Origin: Phycisphaerales bacterium UBA3190
GTDB lineage: Bacteria > Planctomycetota > Phycisphaerae > Phycisphaerales > UBA1924
Assembly: GCA_002364005.1 (NCBI GenBank)
Contig: DEXG01000016.1
Span: 7,840 to 30,176 of the forward strand
Direction of reading: 5' to 3'
Length of the DNA: 22,337 nt
Part shown: piece by piece, positions 15,208 to 22,337 of the stretch
How positions within the stretch are numbered: the stretch's first letter is position 1
Layout of the letters: every line of letters begins with the position of its first letter
Made by a program: the position numbers and the translations under genes
Notes under the pieces: model-generated
Seen by the model: only the letters and a program-made list of their open reading frames with translations
What the model was told of the DNA's origin: nothing
Database searches by the model: none

Positions 15208-15514
15208 TCATTTCTTTCTCGGGGTGTATGGATCAGGCACATAGATCACGCTGTGGAGATAGTGCGTCTGGCCGTTGAACTCAACCTGCCTCCGGTCAAT
15301 GCGCGGCCGCAGCTTGGCGACATAGGGCCCGAGCTCGTCCCGGACGGCCCCGTCTAGCCCGATGCTCGGCACCCTGTAGGCGTTGTTCAAGTTGCTGAAT
15401 ATGTCGCGTAAAAGCCCAGAGCCTCGCAGCGTGGATCGCGATTCCGCCGCGTACCTCGTAAGGCATGGATCTGTGATCATGCCCACTCTCGTCCATGAAG
15501 AGCAACCAAGTCAT
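15208..15514 (-). pseudogene. Frameshifted fragment resembling a DUF3800 protein
   Basis: From ATG 15514 the frame reads MTWLLFMDESGHDH then 'EVRGGIAIHAARLWAFTRHI'. This is the N-terminal pattern of DUF3800 proteins (LyIDESG...vlGGv), a family with an RNase H-like core whose first Asp-Glu is part of the predicted active site. The coding character is then lost in that frame (stop at 15296) and appears in another minus-strand frame, 'DELGPYVAKLRPRIDRRQVEF' to 'VIYVPDPYTPRKK' ending at 15208. The switch lies near 15350-15395. The total length, about 100 residues, is far below a complete DUF3800 protein (usually over 200). I infer a decayed remnant; whether the second part belongs to the same ancestral gene is uncertain. 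The 210 bases to its right (15515-15722) show nothing recognisable. Confidence 0.45.
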
Positions 15515-15722
15515 CGAGATTCTCACGCACAACCCACCCCTGTCGATGCCCAGGACACCGACGGCACCGGATGACGGCCGCTTATGGCTGCTGCGGTCAA
15601 GCCCTGACCAGATTCACGGGCCACCCGTGCATCGGGCCCGGGCATCGACAGGACCGGGTCGTGAACGATCATCATAGTTCGCCCATTCGTCAACGCCAAG
15701 GTTGAGTCGGTGTGGGTTTTGC

Positions 15723-15750
15723 TTGCGGCGGGGCCGATCGTCGATACAAT
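15723..15750 (+). promoter_or_regulatory. Promoter abutting the 77-aa gene
   Basis: TTGCGG (15723-15728), a 16-base spacer and TACAAT (15745-15750). The -10 box ends eight bases before ATG 15759, so transcription would start at or within a base or two of the start codon, giving a leaderless message. Confidence 0.5.
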
Positions 15751-15758
15751 GCCCTGAG

Positions 15759-15992
15759 ATGATCTGGAACGGCATCAAACGCAAAAAGGTCCTCGACGCC
15801 GGGACTCGGTTCCGAGCTGAGCACTCGCGATTCCTCACGCTGGCGTTGCGCTCTGGACGGCGCTACCCCCGCATCCCCGCCAAGCGGGTTGATCAGGGCG
15901 GGTTTTCAGGGCTGCTCAAGCTCGACGAGGGCGAGAAACGGGCCGCGTTGTGGTGGGCTGCCGCGCTGACGCGTGTCAAAGACCCCAGCTGA
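15759..15992 (+). CDS. Small basic hypothetical protein
   Basis: 77-aa protein beginning MIWNGIKRKKVLDAG. It is rich in Arg/Lys (about 20 of 77 residues) with a Trp-Trp pair near the C-terminus (KRAALWWAAALTRV) and no membrane segment or known motif. It is accepted as a gene because a good -10 box sits just upstream and its codon use matches neighbours; the open frame extends upstream to 15702, but that part is probably non-coding. No Shine-Dalgarno site is present, as expected for leaderless translation. It precedes the two-helix membrane protein by 159 bases, where I see nothing definite. Confidence 0.6.
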   Translation: MIWNGIKRKKVLDAGTRFRAEHSRFLTLALRSGRRYPRIPAKRVDQGGFSGLLKLDEGEKRAALWWAAALTRVKDPS

Positions 15993-16151
15993 TCGAGTGT
16001 TCCATGCCGAACATGACCTGATTTGTGCGCAGGAACCGGGATTTTCGGGCGACTTATGCCATGCGTCGGGGGGGCTGAGCCGATATCGTCATCACGAGAC
16101 ACCGCCGAGAGTTCTCGGCCACAACCCTGAATCGGGGAGCATTGAGCAGTT

Positions 16152-17069
16152 ATGAGTGAGCCAGCCGCATATGAACCCGTGAACGAGCCCTGCGCCCGTG
16201 CCCCGTTGAATCCCCGCTGGATCTTCAAGCTCGGGGTGATCGCGCTGATCATCTTCGCCGTCGGCGTGTGGGGCTACCTCGACGCGACGGTCGTGTACCC
16301 CAAGCGGGGCGAGAAGTTCGCAGACTGGGCCAAGTGGCAGTACCTCGATCAGGCCAAGAAGGCCGACCGGGAGGACTTCGGGGTCTTCCTGCGCGAGGTC
16401 TCGGTCACCAGCCCGCGCGAGGAGCTGGATCGCCTCAGCGACGAGCAGCAGAACTCACGCAACGCCCAGGACGCCCAGAACCCCAGCAGCTCACGCTCGC
16501 TCCGCGCTTCGATGCAGCTTGCCCGCCAGCAATGGCTCGAGGCGCTGGCGGTGATTGGGAAGCTCGATGCCGAGCACACAACGATCGATGCACCCCAACG
16601 CACGCTCGATGAACTCAACAGCAAGTGGGGCAGCAGCACGGGCAATCCCAAGCCGCTGAGCGGGCTGGACCTGCTCACCCAGTGGCTGATCATGGGCGTG
16701 TGCTTTACCGTCACCCTGATCATGGTGGTGCACATGCTGCGTGTACGGGCCAAGCGGTACGCATGGGACCCTGAGTCCATGACGCTCACGCTGCCCAGCG
16801 GGGCCAAGATCACCCCCGACGACCTCTCGGAGGTCGACAAGCGCAAGTGGGACAAGTTCATCGTGTTCCTGAACATCAAGGATGCCCACCCCGATCTGGG
16901 CGGGCAAGAAATCGGTGTTGACACCTACCAGCACCGCTTTGTCGAGGATTGGATCCTGGCGATGGAAGCCAAGGCCTTCCCCTCCCAAGAAGATGCTGAT
17001 GCGCCTCATGAAAACACCGAAACCCCCGAAACCAGCGGCGAGCCCGAGACCCACGATGAGGATGAGTAA
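16152..17069 (+). CDS. Two-helix membrane protein of unknown function
   Basis: 305-aa protein with two clear transmembrane helices (about 24-43 and 174-196) enclosing a polar, probably periplasmic domain. That domain carries 'YPKRGEKFADWAKWQYLDQAKK' and a Gln/Asn/Ser-rich middle. The cytoplasmic C-terminal part (about 200-280) contains 'WDPESMTLTLPSGAKITPDDL' and 'DKRKWDKFIVFL' and ends in a strongly acidic Glu/Pro/Thr tail. No family is recognised. It is followed 33 bases later by the DUF456-type gene, so the two are probably co-transcribed. Confidence 0.82.
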   Translation: MSEPAAYEPVNEPCARAPLNPRWIFKLGVIALIIFAVGVWGYLDATVVYPKRGEKFADWAKWQYLDQAKKADREDFGVFLREVSVTSPREELDRLSDEQQNSRNAQDAQNPSSSRSLRASMQLARQQWLEALAVIGKLDAEHTTIDAPQRTLDELNSKWGSSTGNPKPLSGLDLLTQWLIMGVCFTVTLIMVVHMLRVRAKRYAWDPESMTLTLPSGAKITPDDLSEVDKRKWDKFIVFLNIKDAHPDLGGQEIGVDTYQHRFVEDWILAMEAKAFPSQEDADAPHENTETPETSGEPETHDEDE

Positions 17070-17102
17070 ACCGATCCGGCAGTGCCGGGAGGTCTGCTCG
17101 TG

Positions 17103-17618
17103 ATGTGGGAGATGTGGGTTATTGCGCTGATCGCCCTGACCACGGGCCTGGCGGGGATCGTGATGGTGGTGCTGGCGTTGCCCGGCATCTGGTTCATGGT
17201 TCTGGCGTCCGGGCTCTGTATGTGGTGGCAGCCCGACATCATCAGCGTCAAGGCCGTCGTCACGCTCGCGGTGCTGGGGATCATCTCCGAGGCAACCGAT
17301 ATCGTCGCGTCCGCGGCTGGGGCCAAGAAGCTCGGCGGGTCCAAGCGTGGAGCCGTCGGTGCAATCATCGGCACCATGCTGGGGGCGATCTTCGGCACGG
17401 TGTTCATCCCGATCCCCATCCTGGGAACCATCCTGGGCGGGATCCTGGGTGCGGGCGCCGGGGCGCTGATGGTCGAGCGGGGCATCGTGAAGATGACATG
17501 GACAGACTCGCTCAAGTCCGGCGGCGGGGCGGCGATCGGTCGAACGGTCTCGATCTTCGTCAAACTCGGGCTCACGATCGTCGCCGGGTTGTTCTTCGTC
17601 ACCGCCGCGTTCGTCTGA
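17103..17618 (+). CDS. DUF456-type integral membrane protein
   Basis: 171-aa, very hydrophobic protein. After an N-terminal hairpin with 'VVLALPGIWFMVLASGL', a Gly-rich repeated segment 'KLGGSKRGAVGAIIGTMLGAIFG' then 'PILGTILGGILGAGAGALMVE' reproduces the DUF456 pattern (gGSkwGaiGaliG...gpllGafiGE). Four or more membrane passes are likely; no biochemical role is known for the family. GGAGG at 17088-17092 sits ten bases before ATG 17103 and seven before GTG 17100, so either codon could be the start. Confidence 0.85.
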   Translation: MWEMWVIALIALTTGLAGIVMVVLALPGIWFMVLASGLCMWWQPDIISVKAVVTLAVLGIISEATDIVASAAGAKKLGGSKRGAVGAIIGTMLGAIFGTVFIPIPILGTILGGILGAGAGALMVERGIVKMTWTDSLKSGGGAAIGRTVSIFVKLGLTIVAGLFFVTAAFV

Positions 17619-17646
17619 TTCGCCCGCGTGCGACCCGCGAGCCCGA

Positions 17647-17652
17647 TATACT
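17647..17652 (+). promoter_or_regulatory. -10 element TATACT upstream of the PhoH-like gene
   Basis: TATACT lies 42 bases before ATG 17695 and 28 bases after the preceding stop. No good -35 box is at the right distance, so the promoter is only half supported. Confidence 0.35.
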
Positions 17653-17694
17653 GCGCTCTGAGAGATCACTTCTAACACGAGAGACGACACCAAC

Positions 17695-19146
17695 ATGCCT
17701 GAGAGCCCAGCGCCGGCAGCCAAAGAGCAGACCGAGACCCAACCCAGCGGGAAAGAGCCCAAGTTCTATGTGCTCGACACCAATGTCTTGCTGCATAACC
17801 CCGGCGCGTTGTTCGTGTTCCAAGAGAACCATGTGGTGATCCCGTACCCGGTGCTCGAGGAACTCGACGCCATGAAACGCCGGGAGGACGATGTCGGGCG
17901 TGCTGCCCGCTCGGCGATCCGCTGGCTCGACCGCCTGCGCAAGTACGGCAAGCTCACCGAGGGCGTCCCGCTCTCGAAGCTGGGGGCCAACGCGGGCGGC
18001 GCGACGGGCACGCTCTCGATCGACATCAACGACCACGATCGCCCCGCGATCCTCTCAGCCGACAAGCCCGACAACCGGATCATCGCCGCGGCGTGGGCCC
18101 TGCTGCACCTGAAGAAGCGGGTGATCTTTGTCAGCAAGGATCTGGCGGCTCGGATCAAGTCCGATTCGCTCGGCGTTCGCTCAGAAGACTTCCTGAACCA
18201 GCAGGTCGATGCCGATCGGCTGTACACCGGCTTTGTCGAGCTGCATACCAGCAGTGCTGAGATCGACACGCTGTACCGCGATCGCATGCTGGCCGTGGAA
18301 GACCTTGAGAAGTACCTCGAGGTCAAGATGGACGACGGGACCACCAAGATCCGCGAGCTGACGCCCAACCAGTATGTGGTGCTCAGCGATGTCGAGGACG
18401 AGGCCCACTCGGGGCTGGCGCGTCGATTGGCCGACACCGAGCACCTGATCCCGGTCGCGTCGCAGAAGAAGCCGACCTTCGGGATCGTGGCGCGCAATGT
18501 CCAGCAGACGATGGCGCTGGATCTGCTGATGGATGACGATGTCAAGCTGGTGACGCTGCTGGGCAGCGCGGGCACGGGTAAGACGCTGCTGGCGATCGCC
18601 GCGGGCATGGCCAAGGTGTTCCAGGAGGAGCGCTACGACAAGCTGCTGGTGGCGCGACCGATCATGCCCATGGGGCGTGATATCGGGTACCTGCCGGGCG
18701 ATAAGGATGAGAAGCTCGGCGCGTGGATGCAGCCGATCTTCGACAACCTGACCTACCTGATGTCCACGCGTGGGGCACCGAACCAGAACGCCGAGAGCCG
18801 GACCACCGAGCAGCGCATCGACAAGCTGATCGCCGACGGGCGTCTGGTGCTTGAGCCGCTGACGTATATCCGTGGGCGCTCGATCCCGCACCAGTTCATG
18901 ATCGTGGACGAGGCGCAGAACCTGACGCCCCACGAGGTGAAGACGATCGTCTCGCGTATCGGCGAGGGCACCAAGCTGATCCTCACGGGCGACATCGGTC
19001 AGATCGACCACCCGTATCTCGACTCGTCATCCAACGGGCTGAGCTACACCGTTGAGAAGATGCGCGGCCTGGGCATCGTCGGGCACATCACGCTCCAGAA
19101 GTCCGAGCGCAGTACCCTCGCGAGTCTCGCGGCCGAGCGTCTCTGA
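17695..19146 (+). CDS. PIN domain-PhoH ATPase fusion (YlaK/PhoH2-like)
   Basis: 483-aa cytoplasmic protein. The N-terminal PIN nuclease domain (about 24-155) shows 'FYVLDTNVLLHNP' with Asp28, 'PVLEELDAMKR' with Glu55/56, and the later acidic sites around Asp126 and Asp149. The C-terminal PhoH P-loop domain (about 260-483) has Walker A GSAGTGKT (290-297), Walker B IVDEAQ (403-408) and 'LTGDIGQID'. PhoH2-type fusions are reported to couple RNA unwinding with PIN RNase activity. No small antitoxin-like gene precedes it directly; the DUF456-type gene is 76 bases upstream. It converges on the TPR lipoprotein gene. Confidence 0.94.
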   Translation: MPESPAPAAKEQTETQPSGKEPKFYVLDTNVLLHNPGALFVFQENHVVIPYPVLEELDAMKRREDDVGRAARSAIRWLDRLRKYGKLTEGVPLSKLGANAGGATGTLSIDINDHDRPAILSADKPDNRIIAAAWALLHLKKRVIFVSKDLAARIKSDSLGVRSEDFLNQQVDADRLYTGFVELHTSSAEIDTLYRDRMLAVEDLEKYLEVKMDDGTTKIRELTPNQYVVLSDVEDEAHSGLARRLADTEHLIPVASQKKPTFGIVARNVQQTMALDLLMDDDVKLVTLLGSAGTGKTLLAIAAGMAKVFQEERYDKLLVARPIMPMGRDIGYLPGDKDEKLGAWMQPIFDNLTYLMSTRGAPNQNAESRTTEQRIDKLIADGRLVLEPLTYIRGRSIPHQFMIVDEAQNLTPHEVKTIVSRIGEGTKLILTGDIGQIDHPYLDSSSNGLSYTVEKMRGLGIVGHITLQKSERSTLASLAAERL

Positions 19147-19188
19147 TTTACTGATCTATCGAGTTCCGATTGAAGCTGGCTGAGCGGA

Positions 19189-19821
19189 TCAGCGGTTATC
19201 GAGCAGCAGCTCGACGCGGTCGCGTTGCTGACGGAAGTAGTCGCGCCACTGCTCGTCGCGTTCGCGCAGCTGTGCCTGCTTGATGATCTCGAGCAGCTCG
19301 ATGTTCCCGGTGCCCAGCATCTCGGCGCTGCGGATCAGCCCGCGCATCGCGGGGATGTACATCGGGTCGCGTGCGAGTGCGTTCTCGTAGCTGGCGTACG
19401 CATCGGCGGCCCAGCCCACACGCTGGTAGGCGAGCCCGGTGTTGTACAGCGGGCGTGGGTCGGAGGGCTCGATGCCCGCGGCGATCTGGAACGCGGCGAC
19501 GGCGTCGGCGTAGTTCCGCTCGTTCATAAGCAGCTGGCCCATGTTGTTCCAGGCGGCGTAGAGCTTGTCGTCGAGTTCAAGCGCGTTGCGGTATTCCTGC
19601 AGCGCTTCCTCGGTCTTGCCCTCCTGCGCCAGGTCCGTCGCGAGCTCGTAGTGCTCGCGTGCCTCGGCGCGTTGGCGTTGGCGATAGGCGATCGCGGGGT
19701 CGATCTCGTTGAGGTTGTTGCTGTTGCGGCTGCTCGATGACGAGCACGCGCCGAGGGGCAGCGTAACAGTGAGTCCGAGCAGGGACATGGCGAGGATACG
19801 GGTTGGGATCGGGCGAGTCAT
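19189..19821 (-). CDS. TPR lipoprotein (PilF/PilW-like pilotin candidate)
   Basis: 210-aa lipoprotein. The signal peptide has lipobox L-G-A-C with Cys26, then a Ser/Asn-rich tether. From about residue 50 there are at least three tetratricopeptide repeats, the clearest being 'GKTEEALQEYRNALELDDK' and 'RNYADAVAAFQIAAGIEPSD', then a helical tail. AAGGAG overlapping the stop of the PilO-like gene supports ATG 19821 and shows tight operon linkage. In type IV pilus systems a TPR lipoprotein (PilF/PilW) assists secretin assembly; that role is inferred from context. Confidence 0.85.
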   Translation of the reverse strand: MTRPIPTRILAMSLLGLTVTLPLGACSSSSSRNSNNLNEIDPAIAYRQRQRAEAREHYELATDLAQEGKTEEALQEYRNALELDDKLYAAWNNMGQLLMNERNYADAVAAFQIAAGIEPSDPRPLYNTGLAYQRVGWAADAYASYENALARDPMYIPAMRGLIRSAEMLGTGNIELLEIIKQAQLRERDEQWRDYFRQQRDRVELLLDNR

Positions 19822-19835
19822 CGCGACGGTTCTCC

Positions 19836-20414
19836 TTATGGTCTTCGCTCGTATCGGGCGAGCACCACTTCCATGTTCCAGAACTGAGTGCGGGGCTGGA
19901 TCTTCAGGCTCTGCGCGTGCATGCCCGGGATCTCCTGCTCTGCGAGCTTGACCCAGTCGAGCAGGTGCCCGAGCGAGGGGTCGTTGATGGTGTATTTGTA
20001 TGTCTTGAGCACCACATTCCCCTGGGTCTGCGAGCCGGGGTCCCGCGGGATCCCGATGTCATTCTTCAGCTGGGCACGCGTGCCCAGCGACTGCAGGGTG
20101 GAGTAGAGGTCGGGCAGCGGCTCGTAGATGTCGGTCTCGGTCCCGCTGGACTGCGCCGCTTGGAGCATGTTGATCTCTTCGATCAGGTTCTGGACCTTGA
20201 CCAGGTCTCTGGCGGCGCTCTCGTTCTGGCTGATCGCGGCCGAGCGGGTCTGCCACGCGACGCCCAGCACGATCAGCATGATGACGAGCAGCAGCAGCCC
20301 GAGCATGATGAAGTGACGCGGGCTGTTGAGGCGCTGCTGATTCTGGGCCCGGGTCGCCAGCTCGTAGCGGTCGTCCTGGGTCAGGCGTGCGTTCTCGGCG
20401 TTGAGCGTGCTCAT
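19836..20414 (-). CDS. PilO/GspM-like assembly platform protein
   Basis: 192-aa bitopic membrane protein: a short cytoplasmic N-terminus, one helix (about 34-53), a coiled-coil segment around 'NLIEEINMLQAAQ', and a periplasmic domain to the end, the layout of PilO and GspM. ATG 20414 is chosen over the upstream in-frame start because it forms an ATGA overlap with the stop of the preceding gene. Position directly after a GspL/PilN-like gene supports the call; sequence similarity alone is weak. Confidence 0.65.
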   Translation of the reverse strand: MSTLNAENARLTQDDRYELATRAQNQQRLNSPRHFIMLGLLLLVIMLIVLGVAWQTRSAAISQNESAARDLVKVQNLIEEINMLQAAQSSGTETDIYEPLPDLYSTLQSLGTRAQLKNDIGIPRDPGSQTQGNVVLKTYKYTINDPSLGHLLDWVKLAEQEIPGMHAQSLKIQPRTQFWNMEVVLARYERRP

Positions 20415-21928
20415 GAGCCGGCCTCCCCGGTGTCTGCCCAGCGTGCGAGGTAGGTCGCCTCGACCCGGTTGGCCTTGAGCTGCGGGTTCATCGAGTACCA
20501 CTCGAGCAGCGTGTCGTCGATGGACTTGAGACTCTGGAAGACCTGCTCGGCCTGTGCAACCTCATCGACCCGCAGCTGCAGCGTGAAGGTTCGGTTGTTG
20601 ATGCTGAAGTTGATGATCTCGATCCCCGGCGCGCCGACCACGAACGACACGGTCTCCAGCGCCTTGATCACCGGCTTGGGCTTGGGCACGGTGATCAGCG
20701 TCGACGAACGCGTGATCTCGCTCCGCTTGGATTCCAGGTCCCACACCGGCGCGGGCGAGAGCATCAGGTCCGGGTCGTAGGTGCGGAGCATCTCGGTCTG
20801 CTGCATCTCGATCGAGCGTGTTTCCTGCTTGATCGTGTTCGTGCGGTTCATGTACTGCAGGCCCAGCAGCAGCACCACGCACGCGGCTCCGGTCAGGGCC
20901 AGCCCGGCCCAGCGGAACATCGATCGGTGTGCCCGCGTGGGGCGGTCTGCCAAGCCGCTCAGTGAGCCCATCGCGGCGCAGCGTTCCTGCTGGGCGATCT
21001 TGCGCAGCGTGGCACCGATCGGATCGGGCTCACCCATCAGGTCGAGCGTCGCGTTTGGCCAGCGCTGGGTGAGCATGGTCCCGAGCTGACCGGGGTCGAG
21101 CGGGTACTCGGACATTGGTGTGTCCTCTTCAACCTCGTGCGTCGTCGGCTCGCCCAGCACGACGATGCGTGACGGGCTGATCCCGAGCTGCGATGACCAG
21201 CCCAGCCAGTCGGCGCACAGGCGGGCGATATCGGTCTGGCGCACCAGCACGCGTGGTTCGTGCTCGTCAAAGACCCGGCGCAGACGCACGCTGCCGGCAC
21301 AGATGAGCTGGCCCTCGCGTGACCACGCCCAGATCATGCGTGCGTCGATCGGGTCGATCGCGATGATGCTGCAGATGGGGGCGTCGGAGCTGACGATGCG
21401 CTGGGCATCGCTGGCTGAACCGATCCCCGGGTCCCAGGCGGTGCAGAGGGCGTGCCAGATTGTGGTGAAACGCCCGGGCCGAATGCCCTGCTTGTCCAGC
21501 GCGTCTTTGAGGAGGCGCCCGGGCACATCGGGCACGGCGATGATCGCCTCACGCGCACCGGTCGAGGTCTGCTCGCTGCTGAGGGGCTCGAAGTCGAGTT
21601 CGCGTGGCAGGCGTGGCAGGCGCTCGCTCACGCCGTTGTGCGCGATGGGCTCGAGGTCGTCCGGATCGTGCTCGACCGGGCCCTCGCTGATGGCGGCGTC
21701 GAGCATCGTGGGGTCGGCGTCCTCGGGCTTGACCCAGGTGCACACGGCCCCGTCGGGGTCGAGCACCAGGGCGTCGAGGGCCTTGCTCGATTTTCCTTCG
21801 ATCCGCTCCTGAACCCACCGGGTCGCGTCGTCGATGGTCGAGAGCAGCATCTCTGGGTCGCTATTGGACGCGATGTCCCAAGCGTCATCGGTGTGCCCGC
21901 CGACCATGCGCAGCCCGCGCATCATCAT
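20411..21928 (-). CDS. GspL/PilM-PilN-like protein of a type IV pilus or type II secretion system
   Basis: About 505 aa. The large N-terminal soluble region looks like a divergent actin-like (PilM/GspL cytoplasmic) domain, for example 'AIIAVPDVPGRLLKDAL' and 'CSIIAIDPIDARMIWAW'. One membrane helix follows (about 338-358, 'WAGLALTGAACVVLLLGL'). The C-terminal periplasmic domain ends in a PilN-like ferredoxin fold, 'IINFSINNRTFTLQLRVDE' followed by 'AQAEQVFQSLKSID'. PilM and PilN functions would thus be in one chain, as in GspL. The start is uncertain: ATG 21928 is preferred, but the frame is open to TTG 21970; TATATC (21953-21948) may be a -10 box. The next gene overlaps by ATGA. Confidence 0.72.
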   Translation of the reverse strand: MMMRGLRMVGGHTDDAWDIASNSDPEMLLSTIDDATRWVQERIEGKSSKALDALVLDPDGAVCTWVKPEDADPTMLDAAISEGPVEHDPDDLEPIAHNGVSERLPRLPRELDFEPLSSEQTSTGAREAIIAVPDVPGRLLKDALDKQGIRPGRFTTIWHALCTAWDPGIGSASDAQRIVSSDAPICSIIAIDPIDARMIWAWSREGQLICAGSVRLRRVFDEHEPRVLVRQTDIARLCADWLGWSSQLGISPSRIVVLGEPTTHEVEEDTPMSEYPLDPGQLGTMLTQRWPNATLDLMGEPDPIGATLRKIAQQERCAAMGSLSGLADRPTRAHRSMFRWAGLALTGAACVVLLLGLQYMNRTNTIKQETRSIEMQQTEMLRTYDPDLMLSPAPVWDLESKRSEITRSSTLITVPKPKPVIKALETVSFVVGAPGIEIINFSINNRTFTLQLRVDEVAQAEQVFQSLKSIDDTLLEWYSMNPQLKANRVEATYLARWADTGEAGS

Positions 21929-22033
21929 GCCCCGATCGGTTCTTCTGATATAGCACAGGCGCTCACTCAAGGGTCTGGTCTCGTTTCAGCTCGGGTCTGT
22001 TGCTCGCGGGCGGGATGCCAATCGCGGGCGGGG

Positions 22034-22337
22034 TCATTCGTTGCCTCGGCCCCCGCGCCGACGGACATCGGGCTGACGCCCGGTCTCGCTGACATTGCCC
22101 CGGATCGTAACCAGCGGCTCAGGGGTCGGGCGTCGGTTCTCGTTCTCGGGGGGCAGCCCGCGTTTCTCGCGTTCCAGGCGTCGACGCGCCATCTGCTGCT
22201 GGCGAACCGGGAGCGATTGGATCATGGCTTCTTCTTCGGGAGTCAGCTTGGTGGGGTCAACCGGCGTGGCGGCGACTTCGATCTCGTCACCCTCGACCAT
22301 GGTGATCGATGGGCCGCTCCCGGTTCGCCAGCAGCAG
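22034..22337 (-). CDS. C-terminal part of an unidentified protein upstream of the pilus/secretion genes
   Basis: The frame is open from the right edge to the stop at 22036-22034, about 100 codons. Visible sequence includes 'GDEIEVAATPVDPTKLTPEEE', a charged helix 'VRQQQMARRRLEREK' and a basic, Arg/Gly-rich end. The start lies outside the window; an internal Met at 22300 is unlikely to be the start because coding character continues upstream. The location suggests a pilus/secretion component, but no family is recognised. Confidence 0.6.
   Translation of the reverse strand, partial: CCWRTGSGPSITMVEGDEIEVAATPVDPTKLTPEEEAMIQSLPVRQQQMARRRLEREKRGLPPENENRRPTPEPLVTIRGNVSETGRQPDVRRRGGRGNE

Noticed and set aside
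15106..15357. 83-aa plus-strand open frame upstream of the DUF3800 fragment
   Set aside because: It runs through the hairpin/T6 structure and opposite the minus-strand fragment; no coding character.
17695..19146. PhoH-PIN gene as a PhoAT toxin-antitoxin pair
   Set aside because: The upstream neighbour is a DUF456-type membrane protein, not a small PhoAT-like antitoxin, and the genes are 76 bases apart.
19179..19193. GCTGA-GCGGA-TCAGC hairpin between convergent PhoH-like and TPR genes as terminator
   Set aside because: Only five pairs, no T-run in either direction, and it overlaps the TPR gene stop codon.

Overview
The window looks like chromosomal DNA from a planctomycete, most likely of the class Phycisphaerae. 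This is inferred from high GC content, a secreted protein ending in a two-repeat 'GC-type' dockerin-like tail, several envelope proteins with no family I recognise, and weak conservation of Shine-Dalgarno sites. No prophage, insertion sequence or CRISPR array is visible. Most of the window is ordinary core and envelope gene content.

Layout. 1-2856 (minus): a lipoprotein of the FbpA/AfuA iron-type ABC binding-protein family (runs off the left edge), preceded by a Gln-rich, three-helix membrane protein. 3022-4386 (plus): an O-antigen ligase/polymerase-type membrane protein, followed by tRNA-Ser(UGA). 4511-4851: non-coding, with two terminator-like hairpins. 4852-7461 (plus): a large exported repeat protein with a dockerin-like C-terminus. 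7500-9710 (minus): an MsbA-type ABC exporter and a small two-zinc-ribbon protein.

9808-15043 is a minus-strand run of dnaX, ybaB, a Nudix hydrolase, a cyclodeaminase-family protein, a GAF-SpoIIE phosphatase and a YkgJ-type cysteine-cluster protein. The last three are joined by 4-base ATGA overlaps. The outstanding feature is in dnaX. The zero-frame product (381 aa) stops immediately after a seven-A run, while the -1 frame continues for 125 codons. That extension ends in a sequence resembling normal DnaX C-termini, 18 bases before ybaB. A GGGAG element lies ten bases upstream of the A run, as in the E. coli dnaX frameshift signal. I read this as programmed frameshifting or transcriptional slippage giving tau-like (505 aa) and gamma-like (381 aa) subunits.

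15044-15758 has no intact protein gene. It holds a compact promoter-hairpin-T6 unit that could encode a ~55-nt RNA, and a decayed DUF3800-type fragment. 15759-19146 (plus): a 77-aa protein with a promoter almost touching its start codon, a two-helix membrane protein, a DUF456-type membrane protein and a PIN-PhoH ATPase. 19189-22337 (minus): part of a type IV pilus/type II secretion operon, with the C-terminus of an upstream protein, a GspL/PilM-PilN-like protein, a PilO/GspM-like protein and a TPR lipoprotein.
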